64,000 nucleotides of DNA from Aurantibacter crassamenti (lineage in GTDB: Bacteria > Bacteroidota > Bacteroidia > Flavobacteriales > Flavobacteriaceae), in the NCBI RefSeq assembly GCF_016811105.1, contig NZ_JAFBGM010000001.1, positions 1,259,126 to 1,323,125 of the forward strand. The letters run 5' to 3'. Both the position numbers and the translations under genes were made by a program. Of the stretch, positions 8,961 to 18,305 are shown one piece after another (position 1 is the stretch's first letter; every line of letters starts with the position of its first letter). A model generated the notes under the pieces. The model ran no database searches and had not been told where the DNA came from. It saw only the letters and a list, made by a program, of their open reading frames with translations.

Positions 8961-10250
8961 TTATTGTCTTAACTTATTATATAGCCATACGTTACGTTGT
9001 TCACGCTGTTCAGGAAAGGTCCAATGCTGGGTTTCTTGAAAAACATGAAGCTCTTTTTTTGCAGGAATTACATTGTAAGCGGAAAAAGTAGAGACGGGTG
9101 AACACACATTGTCATTATACCCCCAACTGTACCAGCCGTCTGCTTTTACGAATCTTGCAAAGTTAACCACGTCATAGTACTTTGAAACTTCTATTTTTTC
9201 AGGCTTATTTGTAAAATCATCTACAAAAATTTGAGGCCATCCACCAGCTCTTCCATGTAAAAATCCAGTCATGTCAGAAAGCGCAGGATAAAATGCAGCC
9301 AGGTAATCAATACGCTCATCTAGTCCAGCAACAACTATTGAAAGTGCACCGCCTTGGCTGCCACCGGTAACGCCAATATCCTCGCCATTAAATTGATCTA
9401 AGCTTTCTATGAAATCTACGGCTCTAATGCATCCTAAATATACACGGCGATAGTACATATTATCTTTATCATCAAGATTGAAAGTTTGGTAATTGTTGAG
9501 TGGGCCGGCTCTTAAATCATCATAAACACTTTTGTCTAAATTTACTGGAATTCCGTGAATGCCAATGGTAAAGGATACAAATCCTTCAGCGGCTTCATTT
9601 ATTTCACCATAATAGGGTCTAATACCAGCACCAGGAACATGTAGTATGGCAGGATATTTTCCTGCTTTTTTTGGTGTTGTTAAAATACCGTAAATCTTTC
9701 CTTTAATGTTGTCAAGTTTTACATGGTACACATTTACCTTATCAGTACAGCGTTCAGGCATTAAAGTAAGTACGGGCTTCATGGCTACTTCGGCTAATTC
9801 AGCTTTTCCATTTTTCCAGAAAGATTCAAAATCATCGGGTAATGTGGTGGTTGGTTTTATTTTATCAGGAGAAAATCCAACTGTGGTATACGATGAATAT
9901 TCTTTACCATCTACAATAACAGTTGCAGTACAACGCAAGAAACCGGCCTGTTTGAATTTAGGGGCTTTTACTTTTGTGTTATTAGATAAAGTAAGTGTGC
10001 CTTCACTTAAGGTTTTGATTTGACGATAACCCGAATCAGGTTCAATTTTGTAGTTTATTTCAATGCCTTTTAACTGAACATTGTTTTGTAATACATTGAT
10101 AGTAAATTCAGCTTGTTCACCAATATTGTATGTCCAATCAGAATGATCAGGACTAATAATAACATTTACTAATTGTTTACTGGGTTGGGCTGTTAGGTAG
10201 AAACTTAATAGCAAAGTAGCGATTAAGAAGGCGTAATTCTTTTGTTTCAT
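8961..10250 (-). CDS. Acetyl xylan esterase-family secreted hydrolase
   Basis: An alpha/beta hydrolase of the acetyl xylan esterase/cephalosporin C deacetylase family (PF05448), expected to remove acetyl groups from sugars or polysaccharides. The 429-residue protein has a signal peptide (MKQKNYAFLIATLLLSFYL), an N-terminal beta-sandwich to about residue 130, then the hydrolase domain. The nucleophile elbow is GGSQGG with Ser298; the catalytic histidine is probably His409 in TQHWTFPEQ. Oxyanion-region text HVPGAGIRPYYG is also typical. First gene of a likely operon with the serine hydrolase (17-base gap). No PUL markers (SusC/SusD, glycosidases) lie nearby, so its polysaccharide target cannot be read from context. 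Confidence 0.85.
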   Translation of the reverse strand: MKQKNYAFLIATLLLSFYLTAQPSKQLVNVIISPDHSDWTYNIGEQAEFTINVLQNNVQLKGIEINYKIEPDSGYRQIKTLSEGTLTLSNNTKVKAPKFKQAGFLRCTATVIVDGKEYSSYTTVGFSPDKIKPTTTLPDDFESFWKNGKAELAEVAMKPVLTLMPERCTDKVNVYHVKLDNIKGKIYGILTTPKKAGKYPAILHVPGAGIRPYYGEINEAAEGFVSFTIGIHGIPVNLDKSVYDDLRAGPLNNYQTFNLDDKDNMYYRRVYLGCIRAVDFIESLDQFNGEDIGVTGGSQGGALSIVVAGLDERIDYLAAFYPALSDMTGFLHGRAGGWPQIFVDDFTNKPEKIEVSKYYDVVNFARFVKADGWYSWGYNDNVCSPVSTFSAYNVIPAKKELHVFQETQHWTFPEQREQRNVWLYNKLRQ

Positions 10251-10322
10251 TTTTGAAAAGGCTTTGTAATTCTCGATTAGTTACCTCTGAATGAGGTTTA
10301 TCAAACTAATATAGTGGAATAA

Positions 10323-10342
10323 ATGGGTTTTAAGAAACCCAT
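10323..10342 (-). terminator. Hairpin after the TerB-like gene
   Basis: A perfect 8-bp stem (ATGGGTTT / AAACCCAT) with a 4-base loop, about 65 bases past the TerB-like stop. On the reverse strand it is followed by TTATTCC, so the U-tract is poor. It is a weak or bidirectional terminator candidate. Confidence 0.4.
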
Positions 10343-10406
10343 GCCTACCTATACTTTCAAAAATGCGAGTGAATTATTTTAGTTGAAATAATTCGAATAC
10401 TAATAA

Positions 10407-10760
10407 TTACTTGGCAGCTACAGCACCTTGACGCACACCAATATATTCAAAAATGGAAGCAATTAATTTAGATTCCGTTTCATGAATAAAACCATCAGAA
10501 AGAGCAATTTCCTCTAAAATTGAGGCAATTTCTTGTTTCTTTTGATATGACATTTCACGCAAAACAGCACGACCTTGATCGAGACTCATGTTTCTAGCTT
10601 GTAAAATGAAATTGGTTTCAAAATCAATGCGCCTCATAAGTTGACTTAAGGCGTTGATTTCTCCTTGGTGAATAGTGCCATCTGCAACAATTACTGCATC
10701 AACGGCCTGTACAATAGCAAATTTTTCTACAAGAGAAAAACCTAGAGTTGAAATTTTCAT
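10407..10760 (-). CDS. Small TerB-like protein
   Basis: A 117-residue, all-helical protein resembling the TerB (PF05099) fold, which binds metal or acts as an adaptor in some systems. Two acidic TerB-type repeats are visible: AVIVADGTIHQGEINALSQL near residues 23-42 and EIALSDGFIHETESKLIASI near residues 85-104. Each has the DG-x-I-x-x-x-E arrangement. No tellurite-resistance operon is nearby, so the name tellurite resistance would mislead; function unknown. A promoter with a good -33 and a one-mismatch -7 box lies just upstream. It stands alone between the esterase operon and mfd, with a second TerB-like gene 10 kb away on the other side of the repair block. Confidence 0.65.
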   Translation of the reverse strand: MKISTLGFSLVEKFAIVQAVDAVIVADGTIHQGEINALSQLMRRIDFETNFILQARNMSLDQGRAVLREMSYQKKQEIASILEEIALSDGFIHETESKLIASIFEYIGVRQGAVAAK

Positions 10761-10788
10761 ATTTCTAATTGTGGGGTTTAGAAAGGAA

Positions 10789-10821
10789 CGAAGTTACATA
10801 ATAATGGTTGAAAAACACAAA
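10789..10821 (-). promoter_or_regulatory. Candidate promoter of the TerB-like gene
   Basis: On the reverse strand TTTG (10821-10818), a 21-base spacer and TAACTTCG (10796-10789), one mismatch from TAnnTTTG. It ends 28 bases before the ATG. Spacing fits the Bacteroidota primary-sigma promoter. Confidence 0.45.
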
Positions 10822-10831
10822 ATTATCCGTT

Positions 10832-13800
10832 TTAAGATGCTAAAACCTCGGTGTAACTGTTGTTGAAAGGAGTTAGCGCATCCAATGCCTTCTCAATGGT
10901 GTTGATTCCTTCAAACACTAATAGTAATCGCAATCCGTTGCGAGTTTGCTTTTCTTTCAACTTACATTTTTTCGGGTTTGATTGCGCAAAATGCAGCACT
11001 TTTGTGAACGCAGCACTTTGATAAAATTCAGACTGTTGGTCGCTGATAAAATACCCAATTAGCTTTCCTTTTTTAAGCACTATTTTTTCTAATCCTATAC
11101 TGTTGGCAATCCATTTAATTCGAACAGAATTTAATAAATCTTCTGCCTCAGAAGGTAACTCGCCAAATCGATCAATCAATTGATTTTCATAGTTGCGTAA
11201 ACCAGTGTCGTCCTTAATTTTATTAAGTTCAGTGTATAGGTTGAGACGTTCTGTAATATTATTTATGTAGTCATCAGGAAATTGTAATTGAAAATCAGTG
11301 TCGATTTGAGTTTCTTTTACAAAAACCTTTTCTTGATGTCCTTCAACTTCATTATAAAGTTCTTTAAACTCATTTTCTTTAAGTTCATCAATTGCTTCGG
11401 CTAATATTTTTTGATACGTTTCAAATCCAATTTCATTTATAAAACCACTTTGTTCGCCGCCTAATAGGTCACCGGCGCCTCTGATTTCCAGATCTTTCAT
11501 AGCAATGTTAAAGCCACTGCCTAATGCTGTAAATTGTTCAAGTGCCTCAATACGCTTGCGCGCATCTGGCGTCATAACTTCGTAGGGCGGAGTGATAAAA
11601 TAGCAAAAGGCCTTTTTGTTACTTCGCCCTACTCGCCCTCGCATTTGGTGTAAATCACTTAGTCCAAAATTATTCGCATTATTTATGAAAATAGTATTGG
11701 CATTAGTTACATCTAAACCACTTTCAATAATAGTTGTAGAGACGAGTACGTCAAACTCGCCATTCATAAAACTAAGCATTAAATTTTCTAATTTTTTACC
11801 TTCCATTTGACCGTGACCAATACCCACTTTAGCGTCGGGTACAAGTCGTTGAATCATGCCAGCAACTTCTTTAATGTTTTCTATTCGATTGTGAATGAAA
11901 AACACCTGTCCGCCACGTTGTATTTCATAGCTGATAGCATCACGAATGACTTCTTCATTAAGTCTAACTACTCTGCTCTCTATAGGGTATCTATTCGCAG
12001 GTGGTGTATTAATTACAGATAAATCACGAGCTGCCATAAGACTGAATTGCAGTGTACGCGGAATCGGTGTTGCTGTTAAGGTTAAAACATCGACATTCTC
12101 TTTAATTGATTTTAATTTGTCTTTTACAGCAACTCCAAATTTCTGCTCTTCATCAACTATTAATAGTCCAAGGTCTTTGAATTTCACATTTTTATTTACC
12201 AATTGATGTGTGCCAATGATAATATCAACTTTGCCAGATTCTAACTTTTCAAGAGTTTCACGCCGCTCTTTTGTGCTGCGAAAACGATTCAAATAATCTA
12301 CAGTAACCGGCATTTCATTCAAACGTTCTGAAAAGGTTTTATGATGTTGAAAAGCCAAAATTGTGGTAGGCACCAAAACAGCTACTTGTTTGCCATTGTC
12401 TACAGCTTTAAATGCTGCCCGAATTGCTACTTCTGTTTTTCCAAAACCAACATCACCGCAAATCAATCGATCCATTGGGCGTTCACTCTCCATATCACGC
12501 TTTACATCTTCAGTAGACTTACTTTGATCAGGAGTGTCTTCATAAATAAATGACGCTTCTAGTTCGTTCTGCAAATAGCTGTCAGGGTCATATTGAAAAC
12601 CTTTCTCTAATCGGCGTTTTGCATAGATTTTAATGAGATTAAAAGCGATTTTCTTAACACGTGATTTTGTTTTTTGCTTCAGTTTTTTCCAAGCTCCAGA
12701 ACCTAATTTATAGATTTTTGGCGGTGCACCATCTTTACCGTTAAACTTAGAAATTTTATGTAATGAATGAATACTTACATAAAGGGTGTCGCGATCACCA
12801 TACATTAGTTTTATGGCTTCTTGTTTTTTACCTTCTACTTCTATTTTCTGTAATCCACCAAATTTTCCAATACCGTGGTCAATATGTGTTACATAATCAC
12901 CAATCTCTAATTTATTAAGTTCTTTAAGGGTGATTGCTTGTTTTTTAGCGTACCCATTTTTAAGTTGAAACTTATGGTAGCGCTCAAATATTTGATGATC
13001 GGTATAACAAATGACTTTTAAATCATCATTGATGAAACCTTGATACAAAGGTAGAACCAGAGTTTCATAGTGTACATTTTTACTTGTATCTTCAAAAATT
13101 GCATGAAAGCGTTTAGCTTGTTGCTCGCTTCCGCAGAAAATATGATTGGTGTAGCCTAATTCTTTGTATTCGTTTAAATTTTCAATAAGTAAGTCAAATT
13201 TTTTATTGAATGAAGGCTGTGGTTTTGTAGCGAACTCAATTGTGAATTCTGATTCTATTTGCTGGGTTTTTGTTTCGAGTAAAAGAAATTTAGCTATTTG
13301 TTGCTTAAACTGGGCTGAATTTAAAAATAGTTCTTCTGGCTCTGCGTGTTTTATGTCTTCGGATAGTTTTGTGAAAGCCAATTCGGCCTTCGCAAAGAAA
13401 TCATCTAATCGTGCGAAAAGAAAGTCTGTATTTTTAGCAAAAATGACCGTTTCAGAAGCGATATATTTCAGGAAGCTCTCTCGTTTTTCTTCCATTAATT
13501 TATTTGCCACATTGGGTATAATGCTTATTTTTTTCACTTTTTCAGTTGACAATTGTGTTTCAACATCAAAAGTTCGAATACTATCAACTTCATCGCCAAA
13601 AAACTCAATTCGATACGGTTCGTCATGTGAAAACGAAAAAACATCTACAATACCACCACGCACTGAAAATTCTCCAGGCTCGGTAACAAAATCGACTCTT
13701 TTAAAATGATACTCGAAAAGAACTTCATTTAAGAAATCTAAAGAAAGTGAGTCATCTATTTTAATCTTAAGTGTATTCTTTTCTAATTCTCTACGTGTTA

Positions 13801-14209
13801 CTACTTTTTCAAAAAGAGCATCAGGGTAAGTGACAATTATTGCTGGTTTTTTACGCGAATTAATACGATTCAATACTTCTGCACGAAGTAAAACATTCGC
13901 ATTGTCAGTTTCTTCAATTTGATAAGGTCTTCTGTAGCTGCCTGGGTAGAAGAGTACATCTTTTGAGCTTACCAATTGTTCTAAATCATTCAAATAATAG
14001 GCAGCCTCTTCTTTGTCATCAAAAATCAACAAAAAGGGTTTGTCAGAATTAGTAAAGGCATCTGCTAATACAAACGATAGTGAAGATCCTGAAAGTCCTT
14101 TTAAATGTACTTTTATAGGGGCGGTAGGTTGAGATTGGGCAATAAAATCTCTAAGTTTCCGAGATTTCGGAGACTCTGTAAACAGTTGTTGAATGCTATT
14201 TTGGGTCAA
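10832..14209 (-). CDS. mfd: Transcription-repair coupling factor Mfd, probable TTG start
   Basis: Removes RNA polymerase stalled at DNA lesions and recruits UvrAB for nucleotide excision repair. From the chosen start it has 1125 residues, a normal length. Domains in order: UvrB-homology region (GSYRRPYQIEE, RGGIVDVFSFSH), RNA-polymerase-interacting domain (GDYVTHIDHGIGKFGG near 440), helicase with Walker A GDVGFGKTE near 585-593, VDEEQKFGV, TLTATPIPRT and MRGRVGRSNKKAF, then the C-terminal TRCF domain. An ATG at 14254 would add 15 residues, but a complete promoter occupies 14228-14259, over that ATG. A transcript from it could not include the ATG. TTG at 14209 (LTQNSIQQLFTESP) matches the usual Mfd N-terminus, so I prefer it. 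TTG initiation is inferred. Confidence 0.93.
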   Translation of the reverse strand: MTQNSIQQLFTESPKSRKLRDFIAQSQPTAPIKVHLKGLSGSSLSFVLADAFTNSDKPFLLIFDDKEEAAYYLNDLEQLVSSKDVLFYPGSYRRPYQIEETDNANVLLRAEVLNRINSRKKPAIIVTYPDALFEKVVTRRELEKNTLKIKIDDSLSLDFLNEVLFEYHFKRVDFVTEPGEFSVRGGIVDVFSFSHDEPYRIEFFGDEVDSIRTFDVETQLSTEKVKKISIIPNVANKLMEEKRESFLKYIASETVIFAKNTDFLFARLDDFFAKAELAFTKLSEDIKHAEPEELFLNSAQFKQQIAKFLLLETKTQQIESEFTIEFATKPQPSFNKKFDLLIENLNEYKELGYTNHIFCGSEQQAKRFHAIFEDTSKNVHYETLVLPLYQGFINDDLKVICYTDHQIFERYHKFQLKNGYAKKQAITLKELNKLEIGDYVTHIDHGIGKFGGLQKIEVEGKKQEAIKLMYGDRDTLYVSIHSLHKISKFNGKDGAPPKIYKLGSGAWKKLKQKTKSRVKKIAFNLIKIYAKRRLEKGFQYDPDSYLQNELEASFIYEDTPDQSKSTEDVKRDMESERPMDRLICGDVGFGKTEVAIRAAFKAVDNGKQVAVLVPTTILAFQHHKTFSERLNEMPVTVDYLNRFRSTKERRETLEKLESGKVDIIIGTHQLVNKNVKFKDLGLLIVDEEQKFGVAVKDKLKSIKENVDVLTLTATPIPRTLQFSLMAARDLSVINTPPANRYPIESRVVRLNEEVIRDAISYEIQRGGQVFFIHNRIENIKEVAGMIQRLVPDAKVGIGHGQMEGKKLENLMLSFMNGEFDVLVSTTIIESGLDVTNANTIFINNANNFGLSDLHQMRGRVGRSNKKAFCYFITPPYEVMTPDARKRIEALEQFTALGSGFNIAMKDLEIRGAGDLLGGEQSGFINEIGFETYQKILAEAIDELKENEFKELYNEVEGHQEKVFVKETQIDTDFQLQFPDDYINNITERLNLYTELNKIKDDTGLRNYENQLIDRFGELPSEAEDLLNSVRIKWIANSIGLEKIVLKKGKLIGYFISDQQSEFYQSAAFTKVLHFAQSNPKKCKLKEKQTRNGLRLLLVFEGINTIEKALDALTPFNNSYTEVLAS

Positions 14210-14227
14210 CCGTTGAATTTTGAAATG

Positions 14228-14259
14228 CAAAGATAGCCTGTTCTTTAAGTTCAATCAAA
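14228..14259 (-). promoter_or_regulatory. Promoter of mfd
   Basis: The reverse strand reads TTTG (14259-14256), a 20-base spacer, then TATCTTTG (14235-14228). Both elements match the Bacteroidota consensus exactly with ideal spacing. It overlaps the first nine codons of the longest mfd reading frame and so decides in favour of the TTG start at 14209, which lies 18 bases downstream of the -7 box. Confidence 0.7.
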
Positions 14260-14299
14260 CTCAGAAGAAATAAAATTGAAGTAATGAATTTAAATCTAA

Positions 14300-15079
14300 T
14301 TAGTAGAGTTTATATTCAAGCTTTTTTTTGGTTTTTAAAATCTTCCAAATTATGGTAATCAGAATAATAGCACAACCTGCAAGTGCAACGTGGGCAATGC
14401 TTTCATGATCATTTTGATGGCGCATATAAATGGCAAACAAAGCCCAAATGCCAACTGTGGCAAATTCATACATTTTTCGCTTTAAAATCATGATTAGATT
14501 CAGTGAAGTCGCAATAGCTATCATTATTATAGTCCAATTTGATTCAGAGAGAAAACCTCCATCAAAATTTAATTTTGATAAATAAGCAGATATGTTAGCG
14601 ATTGTTGCCACTGCTATCCATCCACAATATATACCTATTGGTAGCCATCCAAAAATATAAGTTGAACGCGAAACTGTTTCTCTTTCCATGTTGGTATTCA
14701 TTATTATTTTTATCAGAGAGAAAAGAATTCCTAACATGACTAATACAGATAGTCCGGTATACTCATGGGCGAAAACGAATACCCAAACGCAGTTTAAAAT
14801 ATTGGTAATAATGAGCCAATAACCTGTTTCATTAATTAATTTTTCTGATTTTTCGCTGTAAAAAGCAATTCTGACTTGATAGATTCCATAGGCAATAAGT
14901 GCTGTAAAAACTAGTCCCCATATCGCAAATGCATAGCCCGCAGGCGTGAATAAGTTATAGTATTTGTTGCTTACTTCACCAATGGTAGTTTCATTAATTC
15001 TAATCGCCTGTGATATGTAATTCACTACAATTACTAAAATAACGGAGGCTAAGTTTAATATTGAAAGTTTTTTCTGCAT
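14300..15079 (-). CDS. TspO/MBR-like tryptophan-rich membrane protein
   Basis: An integral membrane protein of about 259 residues with seven or eight hydrophobic helices. The segment NLFTPAGYAFAIWGLVF is the signature of the tryptophan-rich sensory protein/TspO-related family (usual TspO: P-x-G-x-x-F-x-x-W). A later WLPIGIYCGWIAVATIAN also fits. It is longer than classical five-helix TspO (about 160 residues) and belongs to the long bacterial branch whose ligand is unknown. I start at ATG 15079 (MQKKLSILNL) rather than 15100 because the extra MTLNLIV residues are not family-like. It follows the PdeM gene by 56 bases on the same strand and precedes mfd, so it may be read from the repair operon's promoter. 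Confidence 0.72.
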   Translation of the reverse strand: MQKKLSILNLASVILVIVVNYISQAIRINETTIGEVSNKYYNLFTPAGYAFAIWGLVFTALIAYGIYQVRIAFYSEKSEKLINETGYWLIITNILNCVWVFVFAHEYTGLSVLVMLGILFSLIKIIMNTNMERETVSRSTYIFGWLPIGIYCGWIAVATIANISAYLSKLNFDGGFLSESNWTIIMIAIATSLNLIMILKRKMYEFATVGIWALFAIYMRHQNDHESIAHVALAGCAIILITIIWKILKTKKKLEYKLY

Positions 15080-15134
15080 AACAATTAAATTTAGCGTCAT
15101 AATGAATGACTATTGTGTTCAATTGAGTTTTAAA

Positions 15135-15821
15135 CTAACTGTTTCGAAAATATCGCTTCTGTTTTACTTCTTTTATGGGTACAGGTAAAACAGCATCTCC
15201 CAATAAAGCAAAAATCTCACATTCTTCAATCGGATGCATTGTATGTGAACCTGTGAATTCGCCAAAAGCAGGAAGAATTATTTGACTTTTAGTTTTATAA
15301 AAGCAAGGCAATCGAACTGTCTGTCTGCCAACACCACTTAATCGTATAGCAGGATGAATGTGGCCTGAAAAATTAAATAGTTCATCACGTTCTTCGGGGT
15401 GATGCGTGAGTAAAAATGTGTCCAAAATTAACTCAGAAATAACCTTTATGCCTAGTGCTTCATATTTTAAGGGTGATATAATATCATGATTACCACTAAT
15501 TAAGATAATTTCGGCAGCAATTAAGCGAACCCAATCTTCAAAAATATCCCATTCATTATTTAAAGAAGAATGGAACAAATCACCCATAAATATTAAGGTT
15601 TTTGGTTTGAAGAAATCGATGGCGGTATCCATCGTTTGAAAATTTTTATGAATAGCAGCTTGTGGCACTGCGGCACCAAATTTTCTAAAGTGAGAAATCT
15701 TTCCTAGATGAACATCACTTATAAGAAGCGACGACTTTTCATTCCAATATAGTGCACCAGAGTAGTGCATTATAAAATTTTGATTTCTAATCTGAATGGA
15801 TTTGGTACTCATACAAGTCAA
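15135..15821 (-). CDS. pdeM: Ligase-associated phosphoesterase PdeM
   Basis: Calcineurin-like metallophosphoesterase found next to an Lhr-type helicase, an ATP-dependent ligase and an MBL exonuclease; thought to be a nuclease in DNA damage repair. All metal-binding motifs are present in the 228-residue protein: ISDVHLGK (Asp36, His38), MGDLFHS (Asp81), SGNHD (Asn111, His112), the TH/HP pair near 140, and SGHIHP (His154, His156). It is the last of four tightly packed genes, six bases after the helicase. A second ATG three codons in (MSTKSIQI, 15812) is an equally plausible start. Partner identity makes the assignment strong; the exact substrate remains inferred. Confidence 0.9.
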   Translation of the reverse strand: MTCMSTKSIQIRNQNFIMHYSGALYWNEKSSLLISDVHLGKISHFRKFGAAVPQAAIHKNFQTMDTAIDFFKPKTLIFMGDLFHSSLNNEWDIFEDWVRLIAAEIILISGNHDIISPLKYEALGIKVISELILDTFLLTHHPEERDELFNFSGHIHPAIRLSGVGRQTVRLPCFYKTKSQIILPAFGEFTGSHTMHPIEECEIFALLGDAVLPVPIKEVKQKRYFRNS

Positions 15822-15827
15822 ATTTAT

Positions 15828-18296
15828 TTACTTTTTCATCAATAGTGCGGCCATACGTTTAATTCTGTCTTCCCATTTTTCACTAGATAATTTTTCACGA
15901 CTTAGTCGGTCTGTAATTAATGGGAATGAAAAAGGTGTTGCCTTTTGGCATTGTTTCCAAACGATTTCTTGTGTTGCAATTCGTAACATTGATAATCGTA
16001 ATCTGCCTTCTTCTAGTTGGTGTTGAAAAGTTTCAGTAAAGGCTTGTTGAAAAAGTAAATTTTCGGGTTCATAGTCGCGAAATACTTCAAATAATAATTG
16101 GGAATTACTTTGTAAATGTTTCATTTTGATTGCCTTGTTCGGATAACCTGTAAAAACCATTCCGCTAATAATTGCGATATCACGAAATTTACGTCGAGCC
16201 ATTTCAGTAGCGTTTAAACTTTTTTGAAGATCATCTAATAAATAATCTGTTGTGAACAAATCATTATCAATAACCTGTTGCATGTTAATTGGTTTGTCAG
16301 AAAGAAGTTCAAATCCGTAATCATTAAAAGCTAAAGAAAACGTAATCGGTGAGAGTAGGCTTATTCTATAACCAAGTAAGCTACCCATGGCTTCATGCAC
16401 AAATCGGCCTTCAAACGGATAAAAAATATGATGATATCCTTCACGGGTTTTAAAAGTTTCTATTAAAAATTCATTCGGTTTAGGTACAATGCTTTCGCGG
16501 CGTTGCCGCTCAAAAATATGGGCTAATGATCTAATCTCTTTAGATTGGTCTTTCTTGTCATTGTATGAAGAGTATAGTTCTACTCGCAATAATTCAGACA
16601 TTTGTGCAGATAGTGTTAAGCGACTTCCCATCCAACTTGATATTCGATTCGTTTTTTTTGTTGAGTTTCGAACATGCACCTGCATTCCTTTAATGCGAAT
16701 AAATTCTAAATTCCTTCCGGCAAAAGTAAAAACATCACCTCTGTTCAATTTAGAAATAAAAAATTCTTCTATCGAGCCAATGTAGCCACCTTTTTGATAG
16801 CGGACTGTCAAATTTGTGTCGCCCACTATTGTGCCAATTTGAAAACGATGTCGCATAGCAACACCTCGATCGTTGACTTTGAATTTACCATCTTCTTCAA
16901 TTGTTAATTTTTTATATTCATCATAAGATTGTAAACTTTGGCTGCCCATAACCAAAAAGTTGAGTAGCCATTGCCATTGATCTTTAGTCAGCGTTTGGTA
17001 ACAAAAGGTTTGGCTTACCTCTTTGTAGATTTCATCAGGATAAAATCCGTCAGAGATTGCTAAAGTGGTCATGTACTGTAGTAGTACATCCCAACTATTT
17101 AAATATGGAATTCGATCTTCTACAGTATTCTGCTTCACTGCTTTTTGTAACGCGGAGGCTTCTATTAGTTCAATTGCGTGAGTTGGCATAAAGTAGATTA
17201 CACTCTCTTTTCCGGGTCTATGTCCGCTACGGCCTGCACGCTGTAAAAATCGTGCTACGCCTTTGGGTCCACCAATTTGAACTACTGTTTCAACAGGAGC
17301 AAAGTCAACGCCCAAATCTAAACTAGAAGTGCATACTACGGCTTTTAAGCTTTCATTTCGAATAGCCTGTTCTACCCAACTCCGGGTTTCTTTATTAATG
17401 CTTCCATGATGCATTGCAATTTCACCAGCCAATTCCGGGTGCTTCTCTAAAATTTTTTGAAACCAAATTTCACATTGACTTCGGGTATTTGTAAAAAGCA
17501 ATGTCGTTTTACTATTTTTAATTATAGGAATCACATCTTCAAGTAATCTAAGACCAAGATGACCGCGCCAAGGAAAGGTTTCCATTTTTTTAGGTATTAT
17601 ACTTTTTACGGTAATTTTCTTTTTAACGTTAGCCTTAATCATTACGGAGTTCTCTAATGCTTTAGTTTGCGGGCCGAGAAGTACATTTCTGGCTTGATCT
17701 AAATTGCCAATTGTTGCAGAAATACCCCATATGCGTAATTGCTTTGAAATAGATTTTAAACGAGAAATAGCAAGCTCCATTTGTACCCCGCGTTTGGTAC
17801 CTAAAAGCTCATGCCATTCATCTACTACAATTGCCGTGCAATCCTTGAAAATTTTATCATAGCCTTTTGATGCTAAGAGTAATTGTAAACTCTCAGGTGT
17901 TGTAATTAATAAATCGGGCATTTGTTTTTTCATTGCTAATCTAGCTTTGGCAGAGGTGTCACCTGTTCGAATACCAACGGTCATTTGTGTATCTAAGTCA
18001 ATGGTAACTCGTTCAGCCGATTGTCTAATTTCTTCGGAAAGTGCTCTTAATGGGGTAATCCAAACAGCTTTAAGACCCTTTTTATGTTTGGTCTTATAAT
18101 CAGGATTTTTTTTGATGTAGTTTAAAACTATTGGGAACCAAAGTGCGTATGTTTTTCCGCTACCAGTTGGTGCATTTAAAAGGCCATGTTTGCCTTGCAA
18201 AAATGCTTTCCACGTTTCTTTTTGAAATTTAAAAGGTTTCCAATTCTGTTGTTGAAACCATGTTTCTGCAATTCGGTATAGTTCTTCTCTAGTCAT
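15828..18296 (-). CDS. Ligase-associated Lhr-type DEXH helicase
   Basis: Superfamily 2 ATP-dependent DNA helicase of the Lhr core type, predicted to unwind or remodel damaged DNA in the ligase-associated pathway. The 822-residue protein has Walker A NAPTGSGKT (GSGKT at 45-49), motif Ia TPLRALSEE, Walker B VVDEWHELLG (DEWH at 159-162), motif III WGISATIGN, motif V SSLDLGVDF and motif VI QRAGRSGHRPG. These are followed by the Lhr winged-helix and C-terminal regions. It lacks the long extra C-terminus of E. coli Lhr, as expected for this subfamily. Nine bases separate it from the ligase gene upstream. Confidence 0.94.
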   Translation of the reverse strand: MTREELYRIAETWFQQQNWKPFKFQKETWKAFLQGKHGLLNAPTGSGKTYALWFPIVLNYIKKNPDYKTKHKKGLKAVWITPLRALSEEIRQSAERVTIDLDTQMTVGIRTGDTSAKARLAMKKQMPDLLITTPESLQLLLASKGYDKIFKDCTAIVVDEWHELLGTKRGVQMELAISRLKSISKQLRIWGISATIGNLDQARNVLLGPQTKALENSVMIKANVKKKITVKSIIPKKMETFPWRGHLGLRLLEDVIPIIKNSKTTLLFTNTRSQCEIWFQKILEKHPELAGEIAMHHGSINKETRSWVEQAIRNESLKAVVCTSSLDLGVDFAPVETVVQIGGPKGVARFLQRAGRSGHRPGKESVIYFMPTHAIELIEASALQKAVKQNTVEDRIPYLNSWDVLLQYMTTLAISDGFYPDEIYKEVSQTFCYQTLTKDQWQWLLNFLVMGSQSLQSYDEYKKLTIEEDGKFKVNDRGVAMRHRFQIGTIVGDTNLTVRYQKGGYIGSIEEFFISKLNRGDVFTFAGRNLEFIRIKGMQVHVRNSTKKTNRISSWMGSRLTLSAQMSELLRVELYSSYNDKKDQSKEIRSLAHIFERQRRESIVPKPNEFLIETFKTREGYHHIFYPFEGRFVHEAMGSLLGYRISLLSPITFSLAFNDYGFELLSDKPINMQQVIDNDLFTTDYLLDDLQKSLNATEMARRKFRDIAIISGMVFTGYPNKAIKMKHLQSNSQLLFEVFRDYEPENLLFQQAFTETFQHQLEEGRLRLSMLRIATQEIVWKQCQKATPFSFPLITDRLSREKLSSEKWEDRIKRMAALLMKK

Positions 18297-18305
18297 AAAA
18301 GCTAG

